Shown here piece after piece: positions 36,087-43,252 of a stretch of 43,252 nucleotides of DNA. The notes under the pieces are model-generated. The model made no database searches, had not been told where the DNA came from, and saw only the letters and a list, made by a program, of their open reading frames with translations. Each line of letters opens with the position of its first letter. Positions within the stretch are counted from its first letter, which is position 1. The stretch is from a bacterium (lineage in GTDB: Bacteria > 4484-113 > JAFGCY01): NCBI GenBank assembly GCA_016932385.1, contig JAFGCY010000108.1, positions 1 to 43,252 of the forward strand, in the 5' to 3' direction. A program made the position numbers and the translations under genes.

Positions 36087-37991
36087 CTAGTTCCCGCGGA
36101 TTCCGAGCAACGAGACCTGCCCGTCGCTTCCCAGCAGGCTGCTGCTGAGCACGCATAGCAACAGGTTGTCATCGGCGATCACCGGCGCAAAGGGCGCCTT
36201 GTCGTCCGTCGGATAGAACCAGGCGATCGTCTGGTCCGGCAGGATCCGGCTGATGCCGTTCGTGCCCGGCGGAACGACGTCCTCGGCCAGGAACGTGCTG
36301 ACAAACATGTTGCCGTCCGGATCGACGGCGACTCCGCCCACGAAGTTGCCGGGCAGCGCCATGTCCCAGTCCTCGATGCCGCCCGTGTAGTGATTGAGCA
36401 TATTCACCGGGTCGGGCGCGATCGTGGCCGAGACCAGGATGATGTTGTTGGTGGCGCTGATCGACGGCCCCGTCACGCCGCTCTCACCCAGACTGATGAA
36501 AGTCGTCGCGGAGTTGTCCTCCAGGACGGCGCGCACGCGGTCGTTGCTCGTGCTGTAGAGGATCGCGGGACCGCGGATCGTCATGTCGATGCCGGGAAAG
36601 CCGCTCAGGGGTGGATCGGGCAGCATGAAATTCTGAGTCATCACGCCGGCGTAGTCGAAGGAGTACAGCTCGCCGGCATCGTCGACGACCGTGGCCTCGT
36701 GCTGCGAGTTGAAGAAGGGAGTCATCGGGCAGGTGTCGTCGAGCGGCCGGCTCCAGGCGGTCGTGCCGTCCGGCTTGATCATAAACAGGGTGCTGGCCGA
36801 CAGGGCGTCGCCGGTGACGGTCTGCGAGACCACGAACACGTTGCCGACATCGTCGATCATCGGGCTGGACAGGATGATCAGGCCCGGCAGCTGCCGCCGC
36901 CAGTGCTGCTTGCCGTCGGGCGCCAGGCAGTACAGCACGCCGCCGATGTCACCGGTGACGATCCGGCCGTTGCGGCTGGCCGCCGCCGTCGTCGCGATGC
37001 CGTAATTGGTGCGCTGGCGCCAGTTGACCTCGCCGTCCTGGCTGATCGAATAGAAATAACCGTCCCCAACCAGGCTGAAAATGCTGCCTTCCAGAAACGC
37101 GCCGATGTAGATATCGCCGCCGGGATCGACGATCGGCTCCTGCAAAAAGACGCTGCCTTCCAGCGGCACCTCCCATGTCTGGGCATCGGTGACGGGCCCA
37201 GCGACATGAGCCAGGTTGTCGCGGCTGTTGTTGCCGTGCTTGGTATGCCAGTGGTTGTTTGTGTTGTGCGTGGTCTGGTAAAGGTTGCTGGCCAGGCCGT
37301 AAGCGCGCCCGTCACCGTCGTCCACGTACGGCACCACGCGGTATTCCGGTCCCAGCGGCAGCGGCGCCGAGATGTACTCATAGCCCGGATAAATCCCGGC
37401 CAGCTTGTCGCCGGCCACGAAGTCCAGGTCCGCCTTGAGCAGATACTCGCTGGCTGAATCGACGCGGCCCTGCAGCTCATAGCCGTCGATCCGGCCGCCG
37501 AAGTTCTGGCCGATCGGCGTCACGTCGCTGACGTTGACCTCGCCGTTGCCGTCGCCGTCGGCCAGCTGCGCCTGCTGCCAGTCGTCGGACAGCGTGTTCT
37601 TGCCGAAGTGCACGCCGACCTGGGTCAGGTCGCTGACGTTGACCTCGCCGTTGAGATCGTAATCGCCGTGCTGGCGGTAGCTCCAGGAGAAGACCGCCTG
37701 GCCGCCGTCCTCATGGACGCTCAGGTCCGGTACGCGGCTGCCGAAACCGACCGGCGCGGCGGACGTGCGTTTGGCCGTGCCCTCCGCCTCGATCACCCGC
37801 GCCAGCTCCGTGGTCAGTTGGTCCCACAGCGCCGGATCGACCTGCGCCGCCGGATCAGCACTGCCAGCCCCCGCCGCAACCGGAGTCGTTCCCGCACCAC
37901 CCGTGCAGGACACCAGCAGCCAAGCGGCCAAGGCCAGCGCGCCGATCAGTGTGACAAACAAGCGTGAACCAGTAAGGCCTTTAGTACTCAT
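36087..37991 (-). CDS. Dockerin-type lipoprotein with PQQ-like propeller
   Basis: 634 residues. The signal peptide ends in LLVSC (Cys29). Two dockerin-like loops follow at about residues 110-165: DYDLNGEVNVSDLTQVGVHFG and DGDGNGEVNVSDVTPIGQNFGG, each with the Asp/Asn calcium pattern and a following helix. The rest (about 270-634) has repeated strands like those of PQQ-type propellers (GDIGGVLYCLAPDGKQHWRRQ, IVDPGGDIYIGAFLEGSIF). Only the dockerin half is shared with the protein at 2048. The ATG is five bases after a TATGAC box, so it too may be leaderless. Cohesin-bearing partners are not in the window. Confidence 0.82.
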   Translation of the reverse strand: MSTKGLTGSRLFVTLIGALALAAWLLVSCTGGAGTTPVAAGAGSADPAAQVDPALWDQLTTELARVIEAEGTAKRTSAAPVGFGSRVPDLSVHEDGGQAVFSWSYRQHGDYDLNGEVNVSDLTQVGVHFGKNTLSDDWQQAQLADGDGNGEVNVSDVTPIGQNFGGRIDGYELQGRVDSASEYLLKADLDFVAGDKLAGIYPGYEYISAPLPLGPEYRVVPYVDDGDGRAYGLASNLYQTTHNTNNHWHTKHGNNSRDNLAHVAGPVTDAQTWEVPLEGSVFLQEPIVDPGGDIYIGAFLEGSIFSLVGDGYFYSISQDGEVNWRQRTNYGIATTAAASRNGRIVTGDIGGVLYCLAPDGKQHWRRQLPGLIILSSPMIDDVGNVFVVSQTVTGDALSASTLFMIKPDGTTAWSRPLDDTCPMTPFFNSQHEATVVDDAGELYSFDYAGVMTQNFMLPDPPLSGFPGIDMTIRGPAILYSTSNDRVRAVLEDNSATTFISLGESGVTGPSISATNNIILVSATIAPDPVNMLNHYTGGIEDWDMALPGNFVGGVAVDPDGNMFVSTFLAEDVVPPGTNGISRILPDQTIAWFYPTDDKAPFAPVIADDNLLLCVLSSSLLGSDGQVSLLGIRGN

Positions 37992-38069
37992 GCAAAGTCA
38001 TACCGTGCAAAACGACGGTTTTACCTATGTTTATTATCGATTATTCCGTTAACTGAAATCGATCTGCAT

Positions 38070-38098
38070 CTTGCATTCCCGGCCCGATGTGTTAAATT
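38070..38098 (+). promoter_or_regulatory. Promoter of the first cytochrome gene
   Basis: TTGCAT (38071-38076) and TAAATT (38093-38098) are 16 bases apart, and TGT precedes the -10 as an extended element. The ATG follows after only five bases, so the transcript should be leaderless or nearly so. Confidence 0.55.
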
Positions 38099-38103
38099 GC
38101 AGC

Positions 38104-38646
38104 ATGCTGAACATCAGATTAGCAGTAATAGTGAGCTTGATTGTCATGGCGGCGGCCCTGGCCGTCTCCTGCAACGAACCCGCGGAGGAACAGCCCGCGG
38201 ATGTTTACCGGTCCAGCCAGACCGTCGAGACACCGACCCAGCAGCCGCCGGAGCCGGCGGCGAATATCACGGACACCCAGCCCGGCGAGGCGGGTGAAAC
38301 AGCCGAGGGTACGGAAACCGAGAATGGCGCGGCGGGTGAAGCCGGTGAGATTCCGGAGGTGGGCGAAGATACCGTCATGCCCGGCGCGGATGTTTATCTC
38401 AGCGCCAAGTGCGCGACCTGCCACGGCGGCGAGCGCGAAGGCGGCAGCATGGCGCCGGCGCTGGTCGGCCTGACCGGGAACTGGGACACGACCACGCTGG
38501 AGCAATACCTGACGGACCCGGAGGCTTACGCGGCGAACGATCCGCGCCTGAACGCGATGGCCAGCCAGTATTCGCTGAAAATGCCGGCCTGGCAGGGCTC
38601 GGCCGCGGACAGGGCGGCCTTGATCGACTGGCTGCTGGCGGACTAA
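38104..38646 (+). CDS. Lipoprotein cytochrome c, first paralogue
   Basis: 180 residues from ATG 38104. The lipobox AVSC (Cys23) ends the signal peptide. An acidic Pro/Glu/Ala/Thr-rich linker reaches to about residue 90. The single haem site is CATCH (Cys103, Cys106, His107), with Met160 in KMPAW as the likely sixth ligand. This is a short class-I-like monohaem domain. It would carry electrons on the outer face of the inner membrane or at the outer membrane. The start was chosen over the longer open frame at 38071 because of the lipobox spacing and the promoter. A close relative follows at 38861. Confidence 0.85.
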   Translation: MLNIRLAVIVSLIVMAAALAVSCNEPAEEQPADVYRSSQTVETPTQQPPEPAANITDTQPGEAGETAEGTETENGAAGEAGEIPEVGEDTVMPGADVYLSAKCATCHGGEREGGSMAPALVGLTGNWDTTTLEQYLTDPEAYAANDPRLNAMASQYSLKMPAWQGSAADRAALIDWLLAD

Positions 38647-38845
38647 GCGGAAACCTGGCCGGCCGGTCAAGGCTGGCCCGTCGACCGCCCGTAGTTCTGG
38701 CGGTGGAGATTGGAAAACTGGACCCGGCGGCCGGTCTGGGACATAAAGCAGCCCAGCGCTAAAACAGGAGTACAGCGACCCGACCGCCGGGTTTCTGGCA
38801 CCCGGCGCCGCAACTTGCGCCAGTGCTGCCAAGGCCCGGCCAGCA

Positions 38846-38854
38846 TGTTAAACT
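38846..38854 (+). promoter_or_regulatory. Extended -10 box of the second cytochrome gene
   Basis: TGT-TAAACT is followed by six bases and then ATG 38861. The layout nearly copies that of the first cytochrome gene, and no ribosome site precedes the start. Confidence 0.55.
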
Positions 38855-38860
38855 TGCTAC

Positions 38861-39505
38861 ATGCAGTACAAGAGCATCGTGTTCGTCGTATTGATTGCTG
38901 GCGCATTGCTGGCGCTGGCCACCGGCTGCACCAAGGCCACGGAGGAACAGCGCGAGGATGCGCAGATCGCCAACGACTTCGCGCAATCATCCGCGACGGA
39001 TTCCCCCGGCTGGCAGGCCGAGGAGCATGATGTGGCCGTGGACGAGGGGCTGGTGCCGCCGGAGGAACTGGCCGCCAGCGGGGAGAACCTGCCCCCGAAC
39101 CTGACTGGCGCGGAGCCGGCGGAGCCCGTGGACGAAGCCGGTGGGGAGCCTCAGCCCGGTGAAGGCGAAGGCACGCCCAACACGGAGTACGAAGGCACCG
39201 TCTTCGACGGCGCTGCGGTCTACAAGAACGCCAAATGCTCGATGTGCCACGGCGAGGAGCGCGAGGGGACCAAGTCCGCGCCGCCGCTGGCCGAGCTCAG
39301 TAAAATCTGGGAGCCCGGCATTCTGGAAAGCTACCTGCTCGATCCGCCGGCCTACACCGAGCACGATGTGCGGCTCAAGCAACAGGCCGCCCACTATCCG
39401 CTGGCGATGCCCGCCTGGGATCGAACCGGCGAGGAGTTGGCCGCGCTGATCACCTGGCTGTTGGAAGAGAAGCCGATCGAGGAACCGCCGGTCGTCGAGG
39501 AATAG
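38861..39505 (+). CDS. Lipoprotein cytochrome c, second paralogue
   Basis: 214 residues. The lipobox ATGC gives Cys23. A long acidic linker precedes the haem site CSMCH (Cys126, Cys129, His130), with AMPAW (Met183) as probable distal ligand. The haem domain aligns with the first paralogue (CHGxEREG, SYLLDPPAY against QYLTDPEAY, and a closing I-x-WLL). The two genes are in tandem but each has its own promoter-like element, so they may be expressed independently. No partner oxidase is visible nearby. Confidence 0.85.
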   Translation: MQYKSIVFVVLIAGALLALATGCTKATEEQREDAQIANDFAQSSATDSPGWQAEEHDVAVDEGLVPPEELAASGENLPPNLTGAEPAEPVDEAGGEPQPGEGEGTPNTEYEGTVFDGAAVYKNAKCSMCHGEEREGTKSAPPLAELSKIWEPGILESYLLDPPAYTEHDVRLKQQAAHYPLAMPAWDRTGEELAALITWLLEEKPIEEPPVVEE

Positions 39506-39561
39506 CGGCCTCCCAGCCGGTCCCGCGCCTTGTTCTATGATGTTCCGCTAAGGAGCAGCGC

Positions 39562-39936
39562 ATGGAACTGGCCGCCGGTTTGCTGATCATCTTCGTGGGC
39601 GTCGTCCACATCGTCTACGGCGAGAGACAGCCACTGGCCGCGCTCGGCCTGCTGACCTCCGACCAGACCCTGATCGGTTCGGTGCGCGTGATGTCGCTCC
39701 AGGGCGGCATCCTGCTGCTCGCCGTCGGCGCGGTGCATCTGCTGAGCTTCTTCGACCTGATCGCGCTGACGGGCTTCACCGCCTGGATTCCGCTGGGCAT
39801 CATTTGCCTGAACCTGCTGACCTTCCTCATCACGGCGCTGGTCAAGCACCGCGAGCTGCTCGCGATCAGCGGAGTGCAGCTGCTGTTGTTCGCCGCGATC
39901 ATCGCGCTGCAGGCGCTGGTGCTGGCCGGCCGGTAA
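39562..39936 (+). CDS. Small four-helix membrane protein
   Basis: 124 residues, mostly hydrophobic, with about four membrane helices near 2-20, 45-63, 72-95 and 103-122. ATG 39562 is preceded by AAGGAG. It lies after the cytochromes and converges on the acyl-CoA dehydrogenase gene. No family was recognised; an inner-membrane role is inferred from hydrophobicity alone. Confidence 0.72.
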   Translation: MELAAGLLIIFVGVVHIVYGERQPLAALGLLTSDQTLIGSVRVMSLQGGILLLAVGAVHLLSFFDLIALTGFTAWIPLGIICLNLLTFLITALVKHRELLAISGVQLLLFAAIIALQALVLAGR

Positions 39937-39947
39937 GCGCGGTCGCC

Positions 39948-41135
39948 CTACCCCGCTTCCCCTTTCGTGGCGCGGCCCAGGATCTGCCGCGCGATGACCA
40001 TGCGCAGGATCTCGCTGGCGCCCTCGCCGATCGTGCAGAGCTTGGCGTCGCGCCAGATCCGCTCCACCTCGTACTCGACGGTGTAACCATAGCCGCCGTG
40101 GATCTGGATCGCCATTTCCGTGGCGCGCATCGCCACCTCGCTGGCATACAGCTTGGCCATCGCGGCCTCCTTGCCGAAGGGCTGGCCGGCGGCCTTCATG
40201 AACGCCGCGCGGTAGACCAGCAGCCGCGCCGCCTCGATCTCCGTCGCCATGTCGGCCAGGGCGAACTGCAGCGCCTGGTGCTGGGCCAGCAGCTTGTCGA
40301 AGGTTTTGCGCTCCTTCATATAGGCCACGCTGCGCTCGAAAGCGCCCTGGGCCAAACCGAGCGCCATCGCGCCGATGCCGACGCGCCCGCCCTCCAGCGT
40401 CTGCATGAATGTGCCGAAGCCGGTGTTCTCCTCGCCGAGCAGGTTCTCCGCCGGTACATGCACGTTGTCCAGGAAAACCTGGCCGGTGCTCGATCCGCGC
40501 AGGCCGAGCTTATCCTCGACCTTGGGCACGCTGACGCCGGGCGTCTGCATGTCGACGATCAACGCGCTGATGCCGCGGCTGCGCCCCTGGGACGGGTCGG
40601 TCTTGACGGTGGCGACCATCGTCCGGGCCTCGCGGGCGTTGGTGATCCACTGCTTGGCGCCGTTGACGACGTAGTGGTCGCCGTCGCGGATCGCCGTCGT
40701 CTTGCAGTTGCCGGCGTCGCTGCCCGCTTCGGGCTCGCTCAGGCCAAAGCAGCCGATGTGTTCGCCGCTGGCCAAGGGCGGCAGGTATTTCTTTTTCTGC
40801 TCCTCCGTGCCCAGGTCGGCGATCGGCGCCATGCAGAGGCTGGTATGCGCCGTGTAGGTGATACCGGTATTGCCGCAAACGCGATTGATCTCCTCCATGC
40901 CGATAATAAACGTGACGAAGTCCATGCCGCTGCCGCCGTATTCCTCCGGGAAATACGCGCCCAACAGGCCCAGCTCCCCCATCTCCTTGACCGCCTCGTG
41001 CGGGAATTGCTTCTGTTGGTCGAGCTCGATCGCGCGGGGGGCCAGTTTGTCGTTGGCGTACTTGCGGACGGTCTCGCGGAGCAAGCGGTGTTCTTCAGTA
41101 AACGGAATCATGCCATAGCTGTCATTTGCGCCCAT
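39948..41135 (-). CDS. Acyl-CoA dehydrogenase (short/branched-chain type)
   Basis: 395 residues. The ACAD motifs are CFGLSEPEAGSDAGNCKTTA, KQWITNA, ERKTFDKLLAQHQALQF and IHGGYGYTVEYEVERIWRDAKL. The last is followed by IGEGASEILRMVIARQILG, where Glu371 sits at the usual catalytic-base position. It would oxidise a short or branched acyl-CoA using FAD and pass electrons to electron-transfer flavoprotein. Sequence features are those of butyryl/isovaleryl-type enzymes, but the exact substrate cannot be set. ATG 41135 has GAGGT eight bases upstream. It differs from the 30201 enzyme in having no glutaryl-type EGTHD motif. Confidence 0.9.
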   Translation of the reverse strand: MGANDSYGMIPFTEEHRLLRETVRKYANDKLAPRAIELDQQKQFPHEAVKEMGELGLLGAYFPEEYGGSGMDFVTFIIGMEEINRVCGNTGITYTAHTSLCMAPIADLGTEEQKKKYLPPLASGEHIGCFGLSEPEAGSDAGNCKTTAIRDGDHYVVNGAKQWITNAREARTMVATVKTDPSQGRSRGISALIVDMQTPGVSVPKVEDKLGLRGSSTGQVFLDNVHVPAENLLGEENTGFGTFMQTLEGGRVGIGAMALGLAQGAFERSVAYMKERKTFDKLLAQHQALQFALADMATEIEAARLLVYRAAFMKAAGQPFGKEAAMAKLYASEVAMRATEMAIQIHGGYGYTVEYEVERIWRDAKLCTIGEGASEILRMVIARQILGRATKGEAG

Positions 41136-41181
41136 GTTTGCACCTCAATAACGAATCGACGGGAAAAAAGGATGTGGTTAA

Positions 41182-41190
41182 ATCATAGCA
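41182..41190 (-). promoter_or_regulatory. Extended -10 promoter of the acyl-CoA dehydrogenase gene
   Basis: On the minus strand TGC-TATGAT lies about 47 bp upstream of the start codon. It is the same extended -10 form seen at other genes here. Confidence 0.5.
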
Positions 41191-41333
41191 GGCGCGGGCG
41201 GGGACAGTGATGTTCCAGCACATACATACTTTCGTCGGCCCTGCCTGCGGGTAGGATGGCTTCCGCTGACAGTCTTGGCGACGCCGTCCAAACTATGTTG
41301 GGATTGCCCACTGACACTTGATTGTGCTCTTAC

Positions 41334-41909
41334 CTACTCCTCCGGGCGCTCGACGACATTGACATTGAATTTAAGTTCCTGCAGGTTCTCATCCGCAGTT
41401 ACTGGTCCCGAAGAAGGCATAAGTTGGTATTTCACTTTCTTGCCGCCCAATACGCGTTCAGCGGCACATCGAACCACACATATCCACTCGCCGACAGGCA
41501 TGCCGGGGATAGATACAGGCAACAGGTTGCTTGCATCCGGCATTGAATCAGATCCCGCGGAAACGCAAGCGTCAATCATCCACAGTTCTGTTGGGTCTGT
41601 ATATAGCTGGAAGTTGGGCGATATCGCACTCCAGCTCGCATGAGAAAGGTGTTTAAGTGCTTCAGGATTTGCTTCAGCGGATACGCGTAGGTCGAAATAG
41701 ACGGGTTCGTCTTCGTATATCACTTCAGGCAATATAACCTCCTCCACATAAAGAAGGTACGCGTACTGAAATGTATAGCCGAGATCGTCCGGCGGCAATT
41801 CTGCCAGATTTGCGTCGCTACAAGTTGAGAGGAAACCACATAAAACCAGAGTAACCGGCATTGTGAGTAGCAATCTCAGTCCAAAGACCTTTGGGTTAAT
41901 TCCAGCCAT
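41334..41909 (-). CDS. Lipoprotein-like exported protein
   Basis: 191 residues from ATG 41909. A hydrophobic N-terminus ends near LSTC, a probable lipobox (Cys about 26). The remaining 165 residues are beta-rich, with no recognised domain. The start has GGAGG a few bases upstream, and the gene overlaps the end of the protease gene by 14 bp, indicating coupled translation. It may act with the protease, as a propeptide-like inhibitor or binding partner, but this is a guess from position. The DNA is AT-richer than most of the window. Confidence 0.72.
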   Translation of the reverse strand: MAGINPKVFGLRLLLTMPVTLVLCGFLSTCSDANLAELPPDDLGYTFQYAYLLYVEEVILPEVIYEDEPVYFDLRVSAEANPEALKHLSHASWSAISPNFQLYTDPTELWMIDACVSAGSDSMPDASNLLPVSIPGMPVGEWICVVRCAAERVLGGKKVKYQLMPSSGPVTADENLQELKFNVNVVERPEE

Positions 41910-43252
41910 CGAGTGCCTCCTCATAATCCACTAACCCGGCAAGAGGTACTCCCCACTGAAATAACATCTCGTTCTCGATGCTCTGGTTGCGCGTGTACAC
42001 AATCCTATTTTTGACCTCATCGTAAGTGGCAGCCGGTCTAGTGTCAAAAAGCAACGCTGCCAATCCTGCTACCTGCGGTGTGGCAAATGAGTTTCCATAG
42101 AAGTCGCAATAATGCGACTCGAGTTCATCTTCAATGGGTGTAGCAGGTAACCAACCTAACGCGCGTCGCACTGGAGCATCATCCCTTCTAAACCCCATAA
42201 TTGCCGAAATCTGATAATGCCTGTCTTCGGGAGGTTGTGCCGCATCAGGCCACCAGGTTGATCCAGCTATCGGCTCACCAGCTTTGCCAAGATACGGAAA
42301 CCACAAATCACCTTCTTCTACGGTCCACAAACCTGAAACACCAAGCACTTCCGGTAGCGCCGCGGGAAACCTGATTTCCTGAGCGCAAGAATTGCCAGCC
42401 GATGCAACCCACAACCGTCCACAGCGGGTAATATCACGCCTAATCCACTTATTGGCGGCATAAGCCCATGGGTTTCCGCTGGCAATATATTGGCTAGCGC
42501 TACGGTTAGCCACCCGCACATCCTCAACCCATGCAGCATTTGGAAAGCACTTTCTAAGGGCGATAATCGCCTGAATGAAGGAACCTTGACTTGAGCGCTG
42601 CTCGTTGTCATCGTCCCAGGTAACTCGAACACGAACAGGTAATACCCCAATCTGAGGAGCAACACCCGCACTTCCCCAACCAAAGCTGTTGGTACAGGCT
42701 GTAATCGTACCAGCGACTTGTGTACCGTGCTTTACAAGAGCGCCCTCTCTGTTCAAGTCATATTCCGTCGGCGCACCCCAGCCGTAGCCACAACGTGCTG
42801 ATTTATCGTCGCAGGTTATCCCGCACCAGCTGATTTTCTTGTAATTAGTTGGACACCCCGGAATAGCAAAGTCTTTGCTACCACGCTCTACACCGTCATC
42901 GACAACCGCCACCGTCGTCGTAGCTATCCACTGCCCAAATGGTGGTCCCCAATCAACATATTGATTCGTATCAATGCCGAGAATATTGATGTGACAATCC
43001 TGGTCGGCAGCGTAATAATAGTCATTCGGTACGCCCTGTGTGTAATCCTGGTCATATGCATAAATCTCATTTCCCCACGCGCTTACAACCAACGGCAGCC
43101 CAGAGAAATATGTCACTGCGTCATCGACGCTGGCAAACTCCACTGGCTCATAGCGGAAGAAAAAACTCGCCATTGCGTTGCCGGTTCCCGGATCGACCGG
43201 CGGCTCGAACCAGCTGATGATTACATGCAGGTCGCGGTCGTCGATGATCTGC
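41896..43252 (-). CDS. Subtilisin-like serine protease (S8), 5' truncated by window edge
   Basis: The frame is open through ATG 43173 to the right edge, so the N-terminus is missing. The catalytic triad is visible: Asp in VAVVDDGV (codon 42898-42900), His in HGTQVAGTI (42727-42729) and Ser in GNSFATPQVAGLAALL (42088-42090). The oxyanion Asn is in VASAGNS. This is the S8 peptidase fold. There are many Cys residues, so disulfides are likely and it is probably exported. The DNA at the edge is GC-richer (30 of 52 in the last 52 bases) than in the middle (24 of 60 at 42961-43020). It overlaps the lipoprotein gene by 14 bp. Confidence 0.88.
   Translation of the reverse strand, partial: QIIDDRDLHVIISWFEPPVDPGTGNAMASFFFRYEPVEFASVDDAVTYFSGLPLVVSAWGNEIYAYDQDYTQGVPNDYYYAADQDCHINILGIDTNQYVDWGPPFGQWIATTTVAVVDDGVERGSKDFAIPGCPTNYKKISWCGITCDDKSARCGYGWGAPTEYDLNREGALVKHGTQVAGTITACTNSFGWGSAGVAPQIGVLPVRVRVTWDDDNEQRSSQGSFIQAIIALRKCFPNAAWVEDVRVANRSASQYIASGNPWAYAANKWIRRDITRCGRLWVASAGNSCAQEIRFPAALPEVLGVSGLWTVEEGDLWFPYLGKAGEPIAGSTWWPDAAQPPEDRHYQISAIMGFRRDDAPVRRALGWLPATPIEDELESHYCDFYGNSFATPQVAGLAALLFDTRPAATYDEVKNRIVYTRNQSIENEMLFQWGVPLAGLVDYEEALDGWN

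Noticed and set aside
39804-41210. Plus-strand frame opposite the acyl-CoA dehydrogenase
   Set aside because: It overlaps the small membrane protein and the dehydrogenase in the wrong frame and has no domain.

Overview
The window is a chromosomal segment of a Gram-negative-type (diderm) bacterium with GC-rich housekeeping DNA. An outer-membrane secretin (PilQ), many lipoprotein signal peptides and a full type IV pilus inner-membrane complex support two membranes. Dockerin-like calcium-binding repeats in secreted lipoproteins, a Rex redox repressor and scattered amino-acid and acyl-CoA catabolism genes suggest an uncultivated environmental lineage. I cannot name the phylum from sequence alone.

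Layout. 1-6145: two large secreted proteins, the second a dockerin lipoprotein; from about base 900 to 6145 the DNA is far poorer in GC than its surroundings, and the change falls inside the first gene. 6232-7569: a CoA-disulfide/persulfide-type flavin reductase on the minus strand, with a palindrome like a CsoR/CstR operator over its promoter. 7724-11707: P5C dehydrogenase (ALDH4 type), a MntA-HepT toxin-antitoxin pair, then an ALDH7-type semialdehyde dehydrogenase. 11714-15382: one fused restriction-modification gene whose segment is bounded by 32-bp perfect direct repeats copying the end of the ALDH7 gene. 15489-18528: an M6-like metalloprotease lipoprotein with dockerin/EF-hand repeats, and a small lipoprotein. 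18624-19310: Rex. 19787-30153: a type IV pilus cluster (GspH/FimT, PilV, PilW, a large PilX-like protein, PilT, PilC, the major pilin, PilM, PilN, PilO, PilP). 30201-31382: glutaryl-CoA-dehydrogenase-like enzyme. 31490-33949: PilQ on the opposite strand. 33950-34395: an AT-rich gap with a DnaA-box cluster. 34396-39936: a propeller-like lipoprotein, a dockerin/PQQ-propeller lipoprotein, two lipoprotein cytochromes c and a small membrane protein. 39948-41135: acyl-CoA dehydrogenase. 41334-43252: a lipoprotein and a subtilisin-like protease cut off by the right edge.

How the genes may work together (inference). The ALDH7 enzyme and the glutaryl-CoA-dehydrogenase-like enzyme would fit lysine breakdown, and P5C dehydrogenase fits proline/arginine breakdown. 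Rex and the cytochromes fit redox control and electron disposal. The pilus genes form a near-complete machine, but no PilB extension ATPase or PilD peptidase lies in the window. The dockerin and propeller lipoproteins look like one expanded surface-protein family.

The most notable structures are the one-gene restriction-modification insertion with long duplicated ends, the CsoR/CstR-like operator, the DnaA boxes beside pilQ and pilM, and recurrent extended -10 promoters that sometimes place the start codon at or near +1 (leaderless genes).
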